DNA of 64,000 nt from Peteryoungia rhizophila (GTDB taxonomy: Bacteria > Pseudomonadota > Alphaproteobacteria > Rhizobiales > Rhizobiaceae). Of the stretch, positions 54,419 to 64,000 are shown in pieces. The notes beneath the pieces are model-generated. The model searched no databases and was not told where the DNA came from. It was given only the letters and a program-made list of their open reading frames with translations. Positions within the stretch are counted from its first letter, which is position 1. Every line of letters begins with the position of its first letter. A program made the position numbers and the translations under genes. The stretch lies in NCBI RefSeq assembly GCF_004912145.1, contig NZ_STGT01000001.1, forward strand, positions 992,001 to 1,056,000, in the 5' to 3' direction.

Positions 54419-55405
54419 TTACACCGCTTCCCAGCCGTCCTTGTCAGCCGCGCGATAGATCGCATCGATCAGCTTCTGGTTCGCCTTGGAGCTTTCCAGC
54501 GTGACGACCTCGCCCTTGGTGCCGGCAACGGCACGCGCAAAGGCTTCGGCTTCCAGCTTGTACTGGCGGCTGTCGGGGAAGCGGAAGATCTGCGAGACAT
54601 TGTGTCCGCGATTGGTGAGCTCGACTTCCTCGGCGCCCCAACGATCGGCGTTGAAGGGCGACTTCACCTCGATGAAACCATCCGTGCCGTGGAAGACCAT
54701 CAGCTGGCGGTTGGCCATCTGGGTCGATACGTAGAAATTCAGTTCGAAATCTGCGAAATCCGCCTTCACGCTCGCATAGATATCCGTACCGAATTCCGGA
54801 TCGCGCTCGATCGTCGACTGAACGCGGACCGGCTCCTTGCCCGTGACGAAGCGGGTGGTGATGGTCGGGTAGACGCCGATATCCGGCAGGGCGCCGCCAC
54901 CGAGCTCCGGGATATTGCGCATGTTGCCGGGATCACGGTTGAAATAGGTGAAAGAGCCCTGGACCATCTTGAGCTGACCGATCGCACCTTCGGCGAGCAG
55001 TTCGCGCACCTTCAGCCAGACCGGTGCGTAAGTGACCATATACGCTTCGGTCACCAGCACCTTGTTGCGATCGCGGGCTTCGATAATCGCATCGATCTCA
55101 TCAGCTTTCAGCGCGATCGGCTTTTCGCAGAGCACATGCTTGCCGGCATTCGCAGCCTTGATCGACCACTCGACATGCTGAGATGTCGGCAGCGGAATGT
55201 AGACGGCGTCGATCGCGTCGGAGGCCAGCATTTCTTCATAGGACCCGAAGGCATGCGGAACCGAAAAGCGGTCGGCCATCTCGCGGGCTCTGCCCAGATC
55301 GCGGCTGGCGATTGCCGTCACCACAGCGTTTTCGGCATCCTGGATCGCCGGCACCACAAGCTCGCGACCGATCTTGGCCGTCGACAGAATTCCAAAACGC
55401 AGCAT
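54419..55405 (-). CDS. Gfo/Idh/MocA family oxidoreductase
   Basis: A 328-residue NAD(P)-dependent dehydrogenase. The Rossmann loop is [19 protein letters not shown], the EKP motif is in [10 protein letters not shown], and [18 protein letters not shown] is the catalytic region. Substrate unknown (sugar or inositol derivative). I chose the ATG at 55405 because GGAGG is seven bases upstream, over the GTG at 55408. Confidence 0.92.
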   Translation of the reverse strand: MLRFGILSTAKIGRELVVPAIQDAENAVVTAIASRDLGRAREMADRFSVPHAFGSYEEMLASDAIDAVYIPLPTSQHVEWSIKAANAGKHVLCEKPIALKADEIDAIIEARDRNKVLVTEAYMVTYAPVWLKVRELLAEGAIGQLKMVQGSFTYFNRDPGNMRNIPELGGGALPDIGVYPTITTRFVTGKEPVRVQSTIERDPEFGTDIYASVKADFADFELNFYVSTQMANRQLMVFHGTDGFIEVKSPFNADRWGAEEVELTNRGHNVSQIFRFPDSRQYKLEAEAFARAVAGTKGEVVTLESSKANQKLIDAIYRAADKDGWEAV

Positions 55406-55675
55406 CACTCTTCCTCCCTGAAAATGTCGGGGCGGACCTTAGGCGAAGCACAGGCGGGGCGCAACGCCGTTCGGCACCCCTCCGATCGCTTAAGGGCAGC
55501 TCGAACAATACCATCCCGACACTGGAAAGCCGCAATGCAAGACCCATATCGACGGCATGCGCGGGAGATCAGACAATCCCGCTTTAGAACCCGTCAACGC
55601 TTTTGAATGGTACCTTTCCCTTACGCTTGATAGCGTCGCTCTGATCCTTCCCTCCCCATCCACCCGAGGCTTCCC

Positions 55676-57624
<1,949 letters not shown>

Positions 57625-57631
57625 AGCCCCA

Positions 57632-58492
57632 TCAGGCGAAGCGCCGGCTCCCAGCCACGCAGAGCACCACGAGCAGGGCTGTCGCCAGCATGGGAAGGCT
57701 GACCTTCTCATGCAGCAGCCCTGCGGCCAAAACAAAGCCGAGGAGGGGCTGCAGCAGCTGCAGCTGCCCGACCGAGGAGATGCCCCCCAAAGCCAGGCCG
57801 CGATACCAGAAGATGAAACCGATCATCATGCTGAACAGCGAGACGTAGCTGAGCGCCAACCAGCCGGCGGTCGAGACATCGGCAAAATCATCCGGCATGG
57901 TCCAGAGCGCGATGGGCAGCATGACGGGCAGCGACAGCACCATCGCCCAGCTGATCACCTGCCAGCCACCGAGCCGACGCGAGAGACGCCCACCCTCTGC
58001 GTAACCGAGGCCGCAGACGAGAATCGCCGCGATCATCAGTAGTGCGCCCTCAACGGCCATGTCCGCTGCCGTCGAGAGGGCAAAACCTGAGACAAGCGCT
58101 GCACCGGTGACGGAAAACATCCAGAACACCGCCGAGGGGCGTTCGCCAGCGCGCAATACGCCGAACAGCGCCGTGCAAAGGGGCAGCAGTCCGATGAAGA
58201 CGATCGACTGAGCCGAATTGATGCTCGTCAGTGCCAGCGCCGTCAGCAGCGGGAAGCCGACCACAACGCCAAGAGCAACGATTGCCAGCGGAAAGAGGTC
58301 GCTGCGCAGCGGTCGCTTCTCTCTCAGGGCGATCAGCAGGGCGGCACCAAGCACAGCGGCGATAACCGCCCGGGCGGAGGTTAGAAAGAGCGGTACAAAA
58401 TCGGCCAGACCCACGCGCGTTGCCGGCAGGGACCCGCTGAAGATCAGCACGCCGATGAAACCGCTGGTCCAGGCTTTCCAGGACGTCGTCAT
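57632..58492 (-). CDS. EamA/DMT family transporter (2)
   Basis: A 286-residue inner-membrane protein with ten helices. TSINSAQSIVFIGLLPLCTALFG and GGISSVGQLQLLQPLLGFVLA are typical EamA motifs. ATG at 58492 (MTTSWKAWTSGFIG); an open extension to 58639 overlaps the regulator on the other strand. Divergent from a MocR-type regulator, which probably controls it. Substrate unknown. Confidence 0.91.
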   Translation of the reverse strand: MTTSWKAWTSGFIGVLIFSGSLPATRVGLADFVPLFLTSARAVIAAVLGAALLIALREKRPLRSDLFPLAIVALGVVVGFPLLTALALTSINSAQSIVFIGLLPLCTALFGVLRAGERPSAVFWMFSVTGAALVSGFALSTAADMAVEGALLMIAAILVCGLGYAEGGRLSRRLGGWQVISWAMVLSLPVMLPIALWTMPDDFADVSTAGWLALSYVSLFSMMIGFIFWYRGLALGGISSVGQLQLLQPLLGFVLAAGLLHEKVSLPMLATALLVVLCVAGSRRFA

Positions 58493-58557
58493 TCTTGTCT
58501 CCACTTTTCTGCGGTCCCCTATCGCGCGGAGGGACTGGCGCATCCAGAGACGGAGCG

Positions 58558-58579
58558 ATACAATTCGGCCAAACTGTAT
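58558..58579. promoter_or_regulatory. Candidate operator between the DMT gene and the MocR regulator
   Basis: ATACA (58558-58562) and TGTAT (58575-58579) form 5-bp inverted arms with a 12-base spacer, just before the regulator start. MocR proteins bind direct or inverted repeats in their divergent promoters, so this is a reasonable but weak candidate. Confidence 0.35.
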
Positions 58580-58599
58580 TGATGACGAAGGCCATACAG

Positions 58600-60057
58600 A
58601 TGAACGAACATGTTCACCCATTACAGCGATCGGCATCAAGGACGGGACATGTCATCGCCGACATTCGCGGACGCATCGGTTCGGGCCGACTGGTCCCTAA
58701 CGACCGGCTGCCGTCGATCCGACGTCTCGCCGTCGAGCTCTCTGTGTCGCCCTCCACCGTGGTTGAGGCCTATGACCGGCTCTCCGCCGAAGGCCTGATC
58801 CGTCCGCGGCCCGGCTCCGGCTTCTTCGTGACCGAGGCCGGGCGCACGCCCGCGCCACTGGTGCGGATCGAACCGCCCCGCGCGATGGAGGTCGATCCGT
58901 TCTGGGTGGCGAGGCAGGCGCTGGATGCGGATCCCGGTACATCCAAGCCCGGCTGCGGCTGGCTGCCACCGGACTGGATGCCGACCGCCCTCCTGCATGC
59001 GGGCATGCGAAACGTGCTCCGCCAAGCGACCAGCCTGACCACCGACTACGGCCCCTCGCGCGGCAGCGCTGTCCTGCGACGCTTCGTGGAGACACGGCTC
59101 CGCCAGCAGTCGATTACACTGGCAGAGGACCAGGTCCTGCTCGCGGGCTCCGCCACGCAGGCGCTTGATCTCGTGTGCCGTCTGCTGCTTCGTCCCGGCG
59201 ACCGCGTGATCGTCGACGATCCCTGCTATTTCAATTTCCAGACGCTGCTGCGCGCCCACCAGGCCGTCGTCGTCCCGGTGCCCTATACGGAAAACGGCCC
59301 TGACATCGCCGCCTTCGAGGCAGCGGTCATGCGCGAGACGCCACGCCTCTATCTCACCAATTCCGGGCTGCACAATCCGACGGGCGCGACGCTCTCGCCG
59401 CAGGTCGTCTTCCAGTTGCTCGGCATCATCGGGCGGTCCGACATGCTGGTGGTGGAGGACGACATTTTCGCCGATTTCGAGCCGGAGCCGGCAATCACGC
59501 TCGCGACACTGGACGGATTGTCCCGGGTTCTCCGGATCGGCAGCTTCTCCAAGACCATCTCGGCTTCGCTACGCACAGGCTTCATCGCCGCCGATCCCGA
59601 GCACATCCGCCTGCTCACCGACCTGCAGGTCGCAACCCAGTTCGGTGGTCCGAGCCAGGTCGCGTCCGAAGCGATCTCGAGCGTGTTGTCGAGCGGGGGG
59701 TATCGCAAACATCTCGATCAGTTGCATCGTCGCCTCGACAAGGAGCGAAGATCGGCCGCAACCCGTCTCGGCGGTCTCGGCATGGAGCCGGTGCTCGTGC
59801 CCCGCGGAGGCCCCTATCTCTGGTGCCGCATGCCTGATGGCATCAGCTCCACGGCGATCGCCCAGGCCGCCCTCCCCCAGGGCGTGGTTCTGGCGCCCGG
59901 CAATGTCTTCAGCCCCTCGCTGTCATCGGACGGCTTCATGCGCTTCAACGTCGCGCATATGGGCGATGCGCGACCTTTCCGGGTGCTGGAACGGGCGCTC
60001 GAGAACTTACGAGATCGCACAGCACTAAATCCGGATCCCGGCAATTTATTAACCTGA
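58600..60057 (+). CDS. MocR/PdxR-type regulator (GntR HTH fused to aminotransferase fold)
   Basis: A 485-residue protein. The N-terminal GntR winged helix (RIGSGRLVPNDRLPSIRRLA, SPSTVVEAYDRLSAEGLI) is joined to a PLP-binding aminotransferase-like domain: DDPCYFNFQTLLRAH, NPTGATLS, VVEDDIFADFEP and the lysine K318 in GSFSKTISASLRTG. Such regulators bind PLP and often control PLP salvage or a divergent exporter. AAGG eight bases before the ATG at 58600 favours it over the ATG at 58582. Divergent from the DMT transporter. Confidence 0.92.
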   Translation: MNEHVHPLQRSASRTGHVIADIRGRIGSGRLVPNDRLPSIRRLAVELSVSPSTVVEAYDRLSAEGLIRPRPGSGFFVTEAGRTPAPLVRIEPPRAMEVDPFWVARQALDADPGTSKPGCGWLPPDWMPTALLHAGMRNVLRQATSLTTDYGPSRGSAVLRRFVETRLRQQSITLAEDQVLLAGSATQALDLVCRLLLRPGDRVIVDDPCYFNFQTLLRAHQAVVVPVPYTENGPDIAAFEAAVMRETPRLYLTNSGLHNPTGATLSPQVVFQLLGIIGRSDMLVVEDDIFADFEPEPAITLATLDGLSRVLRIGSFSKTISASLRTGFIAADPEHIRLLTDLQVATQFGGPSQVASEAISSVLSSGGYRKHLDQLHRRLDKERRSAATRLGGLGMEPVLVPRGGPYLWCRMPDGISSTAIAQAALPQGVVLAPGNVFSPSLSSDGFMRFNVAHMGDARPFRVLERALENLRDRTALNPDPGNLLT

Positions 60058-60126
60058 GTTTTTCCATCTTGTTTACAGAGCCGATTGGCTTTAGGTGGCT
60101 GCCATCATGTCTTTCAGGAGCCTCCC

Positions 60127-61146
60127 ATGACCAAGCTCTCCTCCACACTTCTTGCCGCCGGCGTCGCTGCCCTCGGTTTTCTGGCAACGTCCGCCTCGGC
60201 GGCAACGCAGTATCCGCTGACGATCCAGAATTGCGGTATCGACGTCACGTTCGAGAAGGCGCCGGAGCGGGCGATCGGCCTTGGCCAGAACAGCGCGGAA
60301 ATCCTTTTGCTGCTCGGCCTCGAAGACAAGATGGCCGGCACGGCCTTCTGGCCGAGCAAGGTGCTGCCTGATCTCGCCGAGGCCAATGCCAAGGTAAAGC
60401 TGCTCACCGTCGAGTTCCCGACCTTCGAAGCCATTCTTTCGGAAAACCCCGATTTTGTCGCAGCTGCCCTGCCGAGCCTGCTCGGACCGGACAGCAAGGT
60501 TGCCAAGCGTGACGATTTCGCCAAGCTTGAGATCCCGACCTATCTCTCGCCCAGCACCTGCCTGGAAAAGAAGGACAACACCGACCTGTACGGCGGTCGC
60601 GACAAGCTCTGGAGCATGGACGGCCTCTACCTCGAAATCGACGAACTCTCGCAGATCTTCGACGTCGCCGAGCGCGGCCAGGCCCTGATCGCCGACCTCA
60701 AGGCGCGCGAGGCAGCCCTTCGCGCCTCCGTCTCACCGTCGGGTGAAAAGCTCTCCTATGTCTTCTGGTTCTCCAGCCAGTCACCCTCGGCCGACGCCTA
60801 TCTCGGCGGCAAGTACAGCGCGTCCGGCTATATCGCCGACCTGCTCGGCGGCGTGAATGCGATCGAAGCGGAAGCAGAATGGCCGACACTGGGCTGGGAA
60901 AGCATCATCGCCACCAACCCCTCCGTCATCGTCGTCGCCAGCCTCGACCGCAACCGCTGGGAACTCGACAAGCCGGAAGCCAAGATCGCCTTCCTGACCT
61001 CTGATCCGGCGACCAGCCAGATTCCGGCCGTCAAGAACAATGCCATCGTCGTCATGGATGGCCAGGCGATGAACCCGACGATCCGCACGATCTACGGCGC
61101 CGAACAGGTCGCCGAGCAGCTGAAGGCACGTGGTCTGATCAAGTGA
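60127..61146 (+). CDS. Metal/siderophore ABC transporter substrate-binding protein (FecB/BtuF-like)
   Basis: A 339-residue periplasmic binding protein. Signal peptide MTKLSSTLLAAGVAALGFLA with cleavage near SASA|AT. The mature start YPLTIQNCGIDVTFEKAPERA is typical of Fe-siderophore/corrinoid binding proteins. Two cysteines (NCG and STC) could form a disulfide. No lipobox. AGGAG precedes the ATG. First gene of a three-gene operon. No TonB receptor or siderophore genes nearby. Confidence 0.9.
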   Translation: MTKLSSTLLAAGVAALGFLATSASAATQYPLTIQNCGIDVTFEKAPERAIGLGQNSAEILLLLGLEDKMAGTAFWPSKVLPDLAEANAKVKLLTVEFPTFEAILSENPDFVAAALPSLLGPDSKVAKRDDFAKLEIPTYLSPSTCLEKKDNTDLYGGRDKLWSMDGLYLEIDELSQIFDVAERGQALIADLKAREAALRASVSPSGEKLSYVFWFSSQSPSADAYLGGKYSASGYIADLLGGVNAIEAEAEWPTLGWESIIATNPSVIVVASLDRNRWELDKPEAKIAFLTSDPATSQIPAVKNNAIVVMDGQAMNPTIRTIYGAEQVAEQLKARGLIK

Positions 61147-62180
61147 GGCGGTCGGCAGGTCCACGGCAGGTGTTGCGGCTCTTAGCGCTTGTCGCGCTGT
61201 CGCTGGCTGCCGTGGTCTTCGTGGTCGCCTTGAGCGTGGGCATCGGCGACCTGCCGATCCCACTTGCCACCACCTTCCTTGCGATTTCCAACAAGCTCGG
61301 CTGGACGACAGCCGAGCTCAATCGCATCCATGAGGCCGTGATCTGGGACTACCGGCTGAGCCGCGCGCTCGTTGCCGCCTTTTGCGGTGCGGGGCTCGCG
61401 ATCTCGGGCGCCATCATGCAGTCGCTGCTGCGCAATCCGCTGGCCGAGCCCTATGTGCTCGGCATTTCTGCCGGCGCCTCCACGGGGGCCGTGGGTATCG
61501 TCATCCTCGGCTTCGGCTCGGGTGCCGTTTCCCTCTCGGCCGGTGCCTTTGCCGGCGCCTTCGCTGCCTTCCTCTTCGTGGCCCTGCTTTCCAACGGCAC
61601 GCGTGGCGGGGCCGACCGCACCATTCTCGCAGGCGTCGCGGCATCGCAACTCTTCAACGCCGCCACCTCCTATATCGTGACCACCGCTGGCAATGCCCAG
61701 CAGGCGCGTGACGTCATGTTCTGGCTGCTCGGCAGCTTCGGCGGCGTTCGTTGGCCGGAGTTCATGCTCGTCTCCGTCGTCGTCGGGCTCGGATTGATCG
61801 TCTGTCTCGCCTATTCCCGCATCCTCGATGCCTTCGCCTTTGGCGACGAGGCGGCCGCAGCACTCGGCGTCAATGTCGGGCGCGCCCGTCTCGCCCTCTT
61901 CTGTCTGACCGCGCTTTTGACGGCGACGATCGTCAGCATGGTCGGCTCGATCGGCTTCGTCGGGCTCGTGATCCCGCATGCCGCGCGTTTCCTCGTCGGG
62001 CCGCTGCATATCCGCTTGCTGCCGGCCTGCGCCATCGGCGGGGCGATCTTCATGGTGCTCGCCGACATCGCCTCGCGGATCCTGGTTCCGCAGCAGGTTC
62101 TGCCGATCGGCGTCGTGACGGCCCTCGTCGGCGTGCCGGTCTTCTCGATCATCCTCTATCGTTTCCAGCGTCCGACATGA
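61143..62180 (+). CDS. FecCD family ABC transporter permease
   Basis: A 345-residue inner-membrane permease of about ten helices. RLSRALVAAFCGAGLAISGAIMQSLLRNPLAEPYVLGISAGAS is the classic FecCD motif region (given in pieces: RNPLAEP, LGISAGAS), and GSIGFVGLVIPHAARFLVG the second. Start is a GTG at 61143 overlapping the previous TGA. Its ATPase starts inside its end (ATGA). Confidence 0.93.
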   Translation: MRRSAGPRQVLRLLALVALSLAAVVFVVALSVGIGDLPIPLATTFLAISNKLGWTTAELNRIHEAVIWDYRLSRALVAAFCGAGLAISGAIMQSLLRNPLAEPYVLGISAGASTGAVGIVILGFGSGAVSLSAGAFAGAFAAFLFVALLSNGTRGGADRTILAGVAASQLFNAATSYIVTTAGNAQQARDVMFWLLGSFGGVRWPEFMLVSVVVGLGLIVCLAYSRILDAFAFGDEAAAALGVNVGRARLALFCLTALLTATIVSMVGSIGFVGLVIPHAARFLVGPLHIRLLPACAIGGAIFMVLADIASRILVPQQVLPIGVVTALVGVPVFSIILYRFQRPT

Positions 62181-62947
62181 GCATCTCGGCCGACACCATC
62201 ACCTGGAAGATTGGGTCGAAGACCATTCTCGACCAGGTGAGCTTTGCCACGCGCCCCGGCGAGATGCTCGGCCTGCTCGGTCCCAACGGGTCGGGCAAAA
62301 CATCTCTCCTACGTCTCCTGGCGGGGCTGAAGCGTCCGCATGCGGGCGCGATCAGCCTCGACGGCCAGAACATCCAGTCGATTTCCCGCAAGACGATGGC
62401 GCAACGTGTGGCATTCGTCGAACAGCATGCCACGACCAATGCCAATCTGCGGGTCGTCGATGTCGTCAAGCTCGGCCGCTTCCCGCATCGCTCGATGTTC
62501 TCCGCCTGGACAAACGAAGACGAGGTGGCCGTCGACCAGGCGCTCGAGCGGGCCGGCATGGTGGCAAAACGTGATCATGCATGGCAGAGCCTTTCCGGCG
62601 GCGAGCGGCAGCGGGCGCATATCGCCCGGGCGCTGGCGCAAGCCCCCAAGGAAATCATCCTCGATGAGCCGACCAACCATCTCGACGTGCAGCACCAGAT
62701 CGCGCTTCTGTCGCTGATATCGGATCTGCCGCTCACCAGCGTGATCGCCCTGCACGACCTCAATCACGCGGCCATGTTCTGCGACCGGCTCATCGTGCTG
62801 AAGGAAGGCCGGGTCGTCGCCTGCGGCACGCCAGAGGAGGTGCTCACGAAGCACCTGCTGCGCGAAATCTTCTCGATCGATGCGCATGTGGAGCCTTCAC
62901 AGCTTCATGGCCGCCCGCTGATCCAGTTTACCCGGACCGCCCGCTAG
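62177..62947 (+). CDS. FecE-type ABC transporter ATP-binding protein
   Basis: A 256-residue ATPase. Walker A GPNGSGKTSLL, signature LSGGERQRAHIARAL, Walker B IILDEPTNHLDVQHQ and switch IALHDLNHA are intact. Third gene of the importer operon. The ATG overlaps the permease stop; a longer in-frame reading upstream is a shadow of the permease. Confidence 0.94.
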   Translation: MSISADTITWKIGSKTILDQVSFATRPGEMLGLLGPNGSGKTSLLRLLAGLKRPHAGAISLDGQNIQSISRKTMAQRVAFVEQHATTNANLRVVDVVKLGRFPHRSMFSAWTNEDEVAVDQALERAGMVAKRDHAWQSLSGGERQRAHIARALAQAPKEIILDEPTNHLDVQHQIALLSLISDLPLTSVIALHDLNHAAMFCDRLIVLKEGRVVACGTPEEVLTKHLLREIFSIDAHVEPSQLHGRPLIQFTRTAR

Positions 62948-63111
62948 CCCGACGACCGCGGCGCTGTGATCCGCTGCTGCGGCGCCTGCAATCTCAGGAG
63001 CCAATCGATTTTGCGCGTCAGCGGATACTTTCTGCGCTATGAGAAGCGTCAACGCCTCATCTCGACAGTGAAAGTGCCCATGGTCCGACGTTCTATTCTG
63101 GTGATCCGCCC

Positions 63112-64000
63112 TTGACCGGCCTCAATGACATCGCCGCCCTTTCACGGCTCGGCTTCGGGGCCTACTTCACCCAGCAAGTGACGGCTGACGAGGCCGATCT
63201 CCTGGTGCGCCGCATATCTTCCGTGCATCGCGATCGGCTGGAGGCGATCGACAACACCGGGCCCGTCGCAATCGAGCTCCCGCCCAACAGCAACACGGCC
63301 GATTTTGCCGTGGGCGACTGGGTGCTCGCCGCGCCCTATACCGGTCTCCTGGTAAGACGGCTCGATAGACAGACCGTGCTGCAGCGGCGCACCGAAGGCG
63401 CCTTCGGCCAGCAACTCGCCGCGGCCAATGTCGACACGCTGTTCATCGTCACGTCCTGCAACGCCGATTTCAACCCGGCCCGGCTCGAACGCTATCTGAT
63501 CATGGCGAATGAGGCGGGCACGCGGCCTGTCATCGTGCTGACCAAGGCCGATACTGTGGACGATGCAACTCCCTTTGCCGATGAGGCAAAGGCGCTGCAG
63601 CGCGATCTACCCGTCGTTATCGTCAATGCCCGCTCGCCAGATGCCATTGATCCCTTGATGCCGTGGTGCGGCCCCGGTCAAACCGTGGCTCTTGTCGGTT
63701 CCTCCGGCGTCGGCAAGTCGACGCTGGTGAACACACTCGCCGGGCACAGTGAGGAGACGGCGCAGAAGACTGGCGCGATCCGTGAGCATGATGCCAAGGG
63801 GCGGCACACGACGACGGCACGCTCCCTGCATGCGATTGCCAGCGGCGGCTGGGTGATTGATACGCCCGGCATTCGCACGCTCTATGTCAGCGACATCACC
63901 GACGGCATCGACACGCTGTTTGCCGAAATCACCGAGCTTGCGCCGCATTGCAAGTTTCGCGACTGCAGCCATTCCCACGAGAAAGGCTGTGCCGTGCAGG
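63112..64000 (+). CDS. rsgA: Ribosome small subunit-dependent GTPase A (RsgA), 3' end outside the window
   Basis: The first about 296 residues of RsgA are visible. N-terminal OB fold (LGFGAYFTQQVTADEADLLV), a circularly permuted GTPase with TKAD (G4), GSSGVGKSTLVN (G1) and DTPGIR (G3), and the start of the C-terminal zinc finger CKFRDCSHSHEKGC. It helps mature the 30S subunit. No ATG suits the start; a TTG at 63112 with a weak ribosome-binding site is the best guess. The 164 bp before it, after the FecE gene, hold no gene. Confidence 0.92.
   Translation, partial: MTGLNDIAALSRLGFGAYFTQQVTADEADLLVRRISSVHRDRLEAIDNTGPVAIELPPNSNTADFAVGDWVLAAPYTGLLVRRLDRQTVLQRRTEGAFGQQLAAANVDTLFIVTSCNADFNPARLERYLIMANEAGTRPVIVLTKADTVDDATPFADEAKALQRDLPVVIVNARSPDAIDPLMPWCGPGQTVALVGSSGVGKSTLVNTLAGHSEETAQKTGAIREHDAKGRHTTTARSLHAIASGGWVIDTPGIRTLYVSDITDGIDTLFAEITELAPHCKFRDCSHSHEKGCAVQ

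Noticed and set aside
61751..62176. In-frame upstream extension of the FecE-type gene
   Set aside because: It is the shadow of the FecCD permease; the ATPase starts at the ATGA overlap at 62177.

Overview
The window looks like chromosomal DNA of a Rhizobiaceae-type alphaproteobacterium (Rhizobium, Agrobacterium, Ciceribacter or a relative). The evidence is high GC with strong GC3 bias (so most real genes carry long open frames on the opposite strand), a rhizobial-type phosphatidylethanolamine N-methyltransferase (pmtA), dnaN away from dnaA, a periplasmic-binding ugpBAEC operon, an HWE-family histidine kinase, and small rhizobial families such as the DUF6481-like coiled coil. About 65 protein genes are supported. 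I saw no rRNA, tRNA, CRISPR array, insertion sequence or prophage. The only gene cut by an edge is rsgA at the right end.

Layout. 0-9 kb: pirin; thiD behind a TPP riboswitch; a HAD sugar phosphatase; a 1253-residue repeat-rich autotransporter; prfC and dut. 9-15.5 kb: a GNAT enzyme; an Lrp/AsnC regulator divergent from a DMT exporter; a NIPSNAP protein; two divergent LysE exporters; cysK; an HWE kinase. 15.5-24.5 kb (all minus): comM, gshB, a cupin, ugpBAEC with a three-half-site PHO box, yraN and rsmI. 24.7-33.4 kb (mostly plus): dnaN, pmtA, a histidine phosphatase with an altered RHG motif, pyrF, DUF1330, an NDUFA9-like SDR, a 52-residue secreted peptide, uppP (minus), a GST, queG and a second SDR. 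33.4-40.7 kb: a 361-bp AT-rich intergenic region with a 34-bp palindrome; a single-domain RlpA-like protein; rsmB; then a four-gene imelysin, di-heme oxidoreductase, imelysin, DUF1513 operon. 40.7-47 kb: tspO, a thioesterase, a nucleosidase, guaA, ogt, an ArsC-like protein, ybaK and an M29 aminopeptidase. 47-51 kb (minus): a small periplasmic protein, a cold-shock locus, a quinone-reductase-like protein and xseA. 51-54.4 kb: a GT-C/STT3-like membrane protein divergent from a GtrB-GtrA pair. 54.4-64 kb: a Gfo/Idh/MocA oxidoreductase, two tandem aldo/keto reductases, a DMT exporter divergent from a MocR regulator, a FecBCD-type metal or siderophore transporter, and rsgA.

Most genes are housekeeping. 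The parts that reward attention are: the imelysin/di-heme operon (36-40.6 kb), probably a periplasmic iron-handling system of poorly known mechanism; the three-component Gtr-like glycosylation locus (51-54.4 kb); the cold-shock cluster with two small highly charged proteins (47.5-48.6 kb); the noncanonical histidine phosphatase beside pmtA; and readable RNA or DNA control elements (a TPP switch with a complete sequestor/anti-sequestor, the triple PHO box, and palindromes at 33.6 kb and 35.5 kb). All functions are inferred from sequence read by eye; no database search was run.
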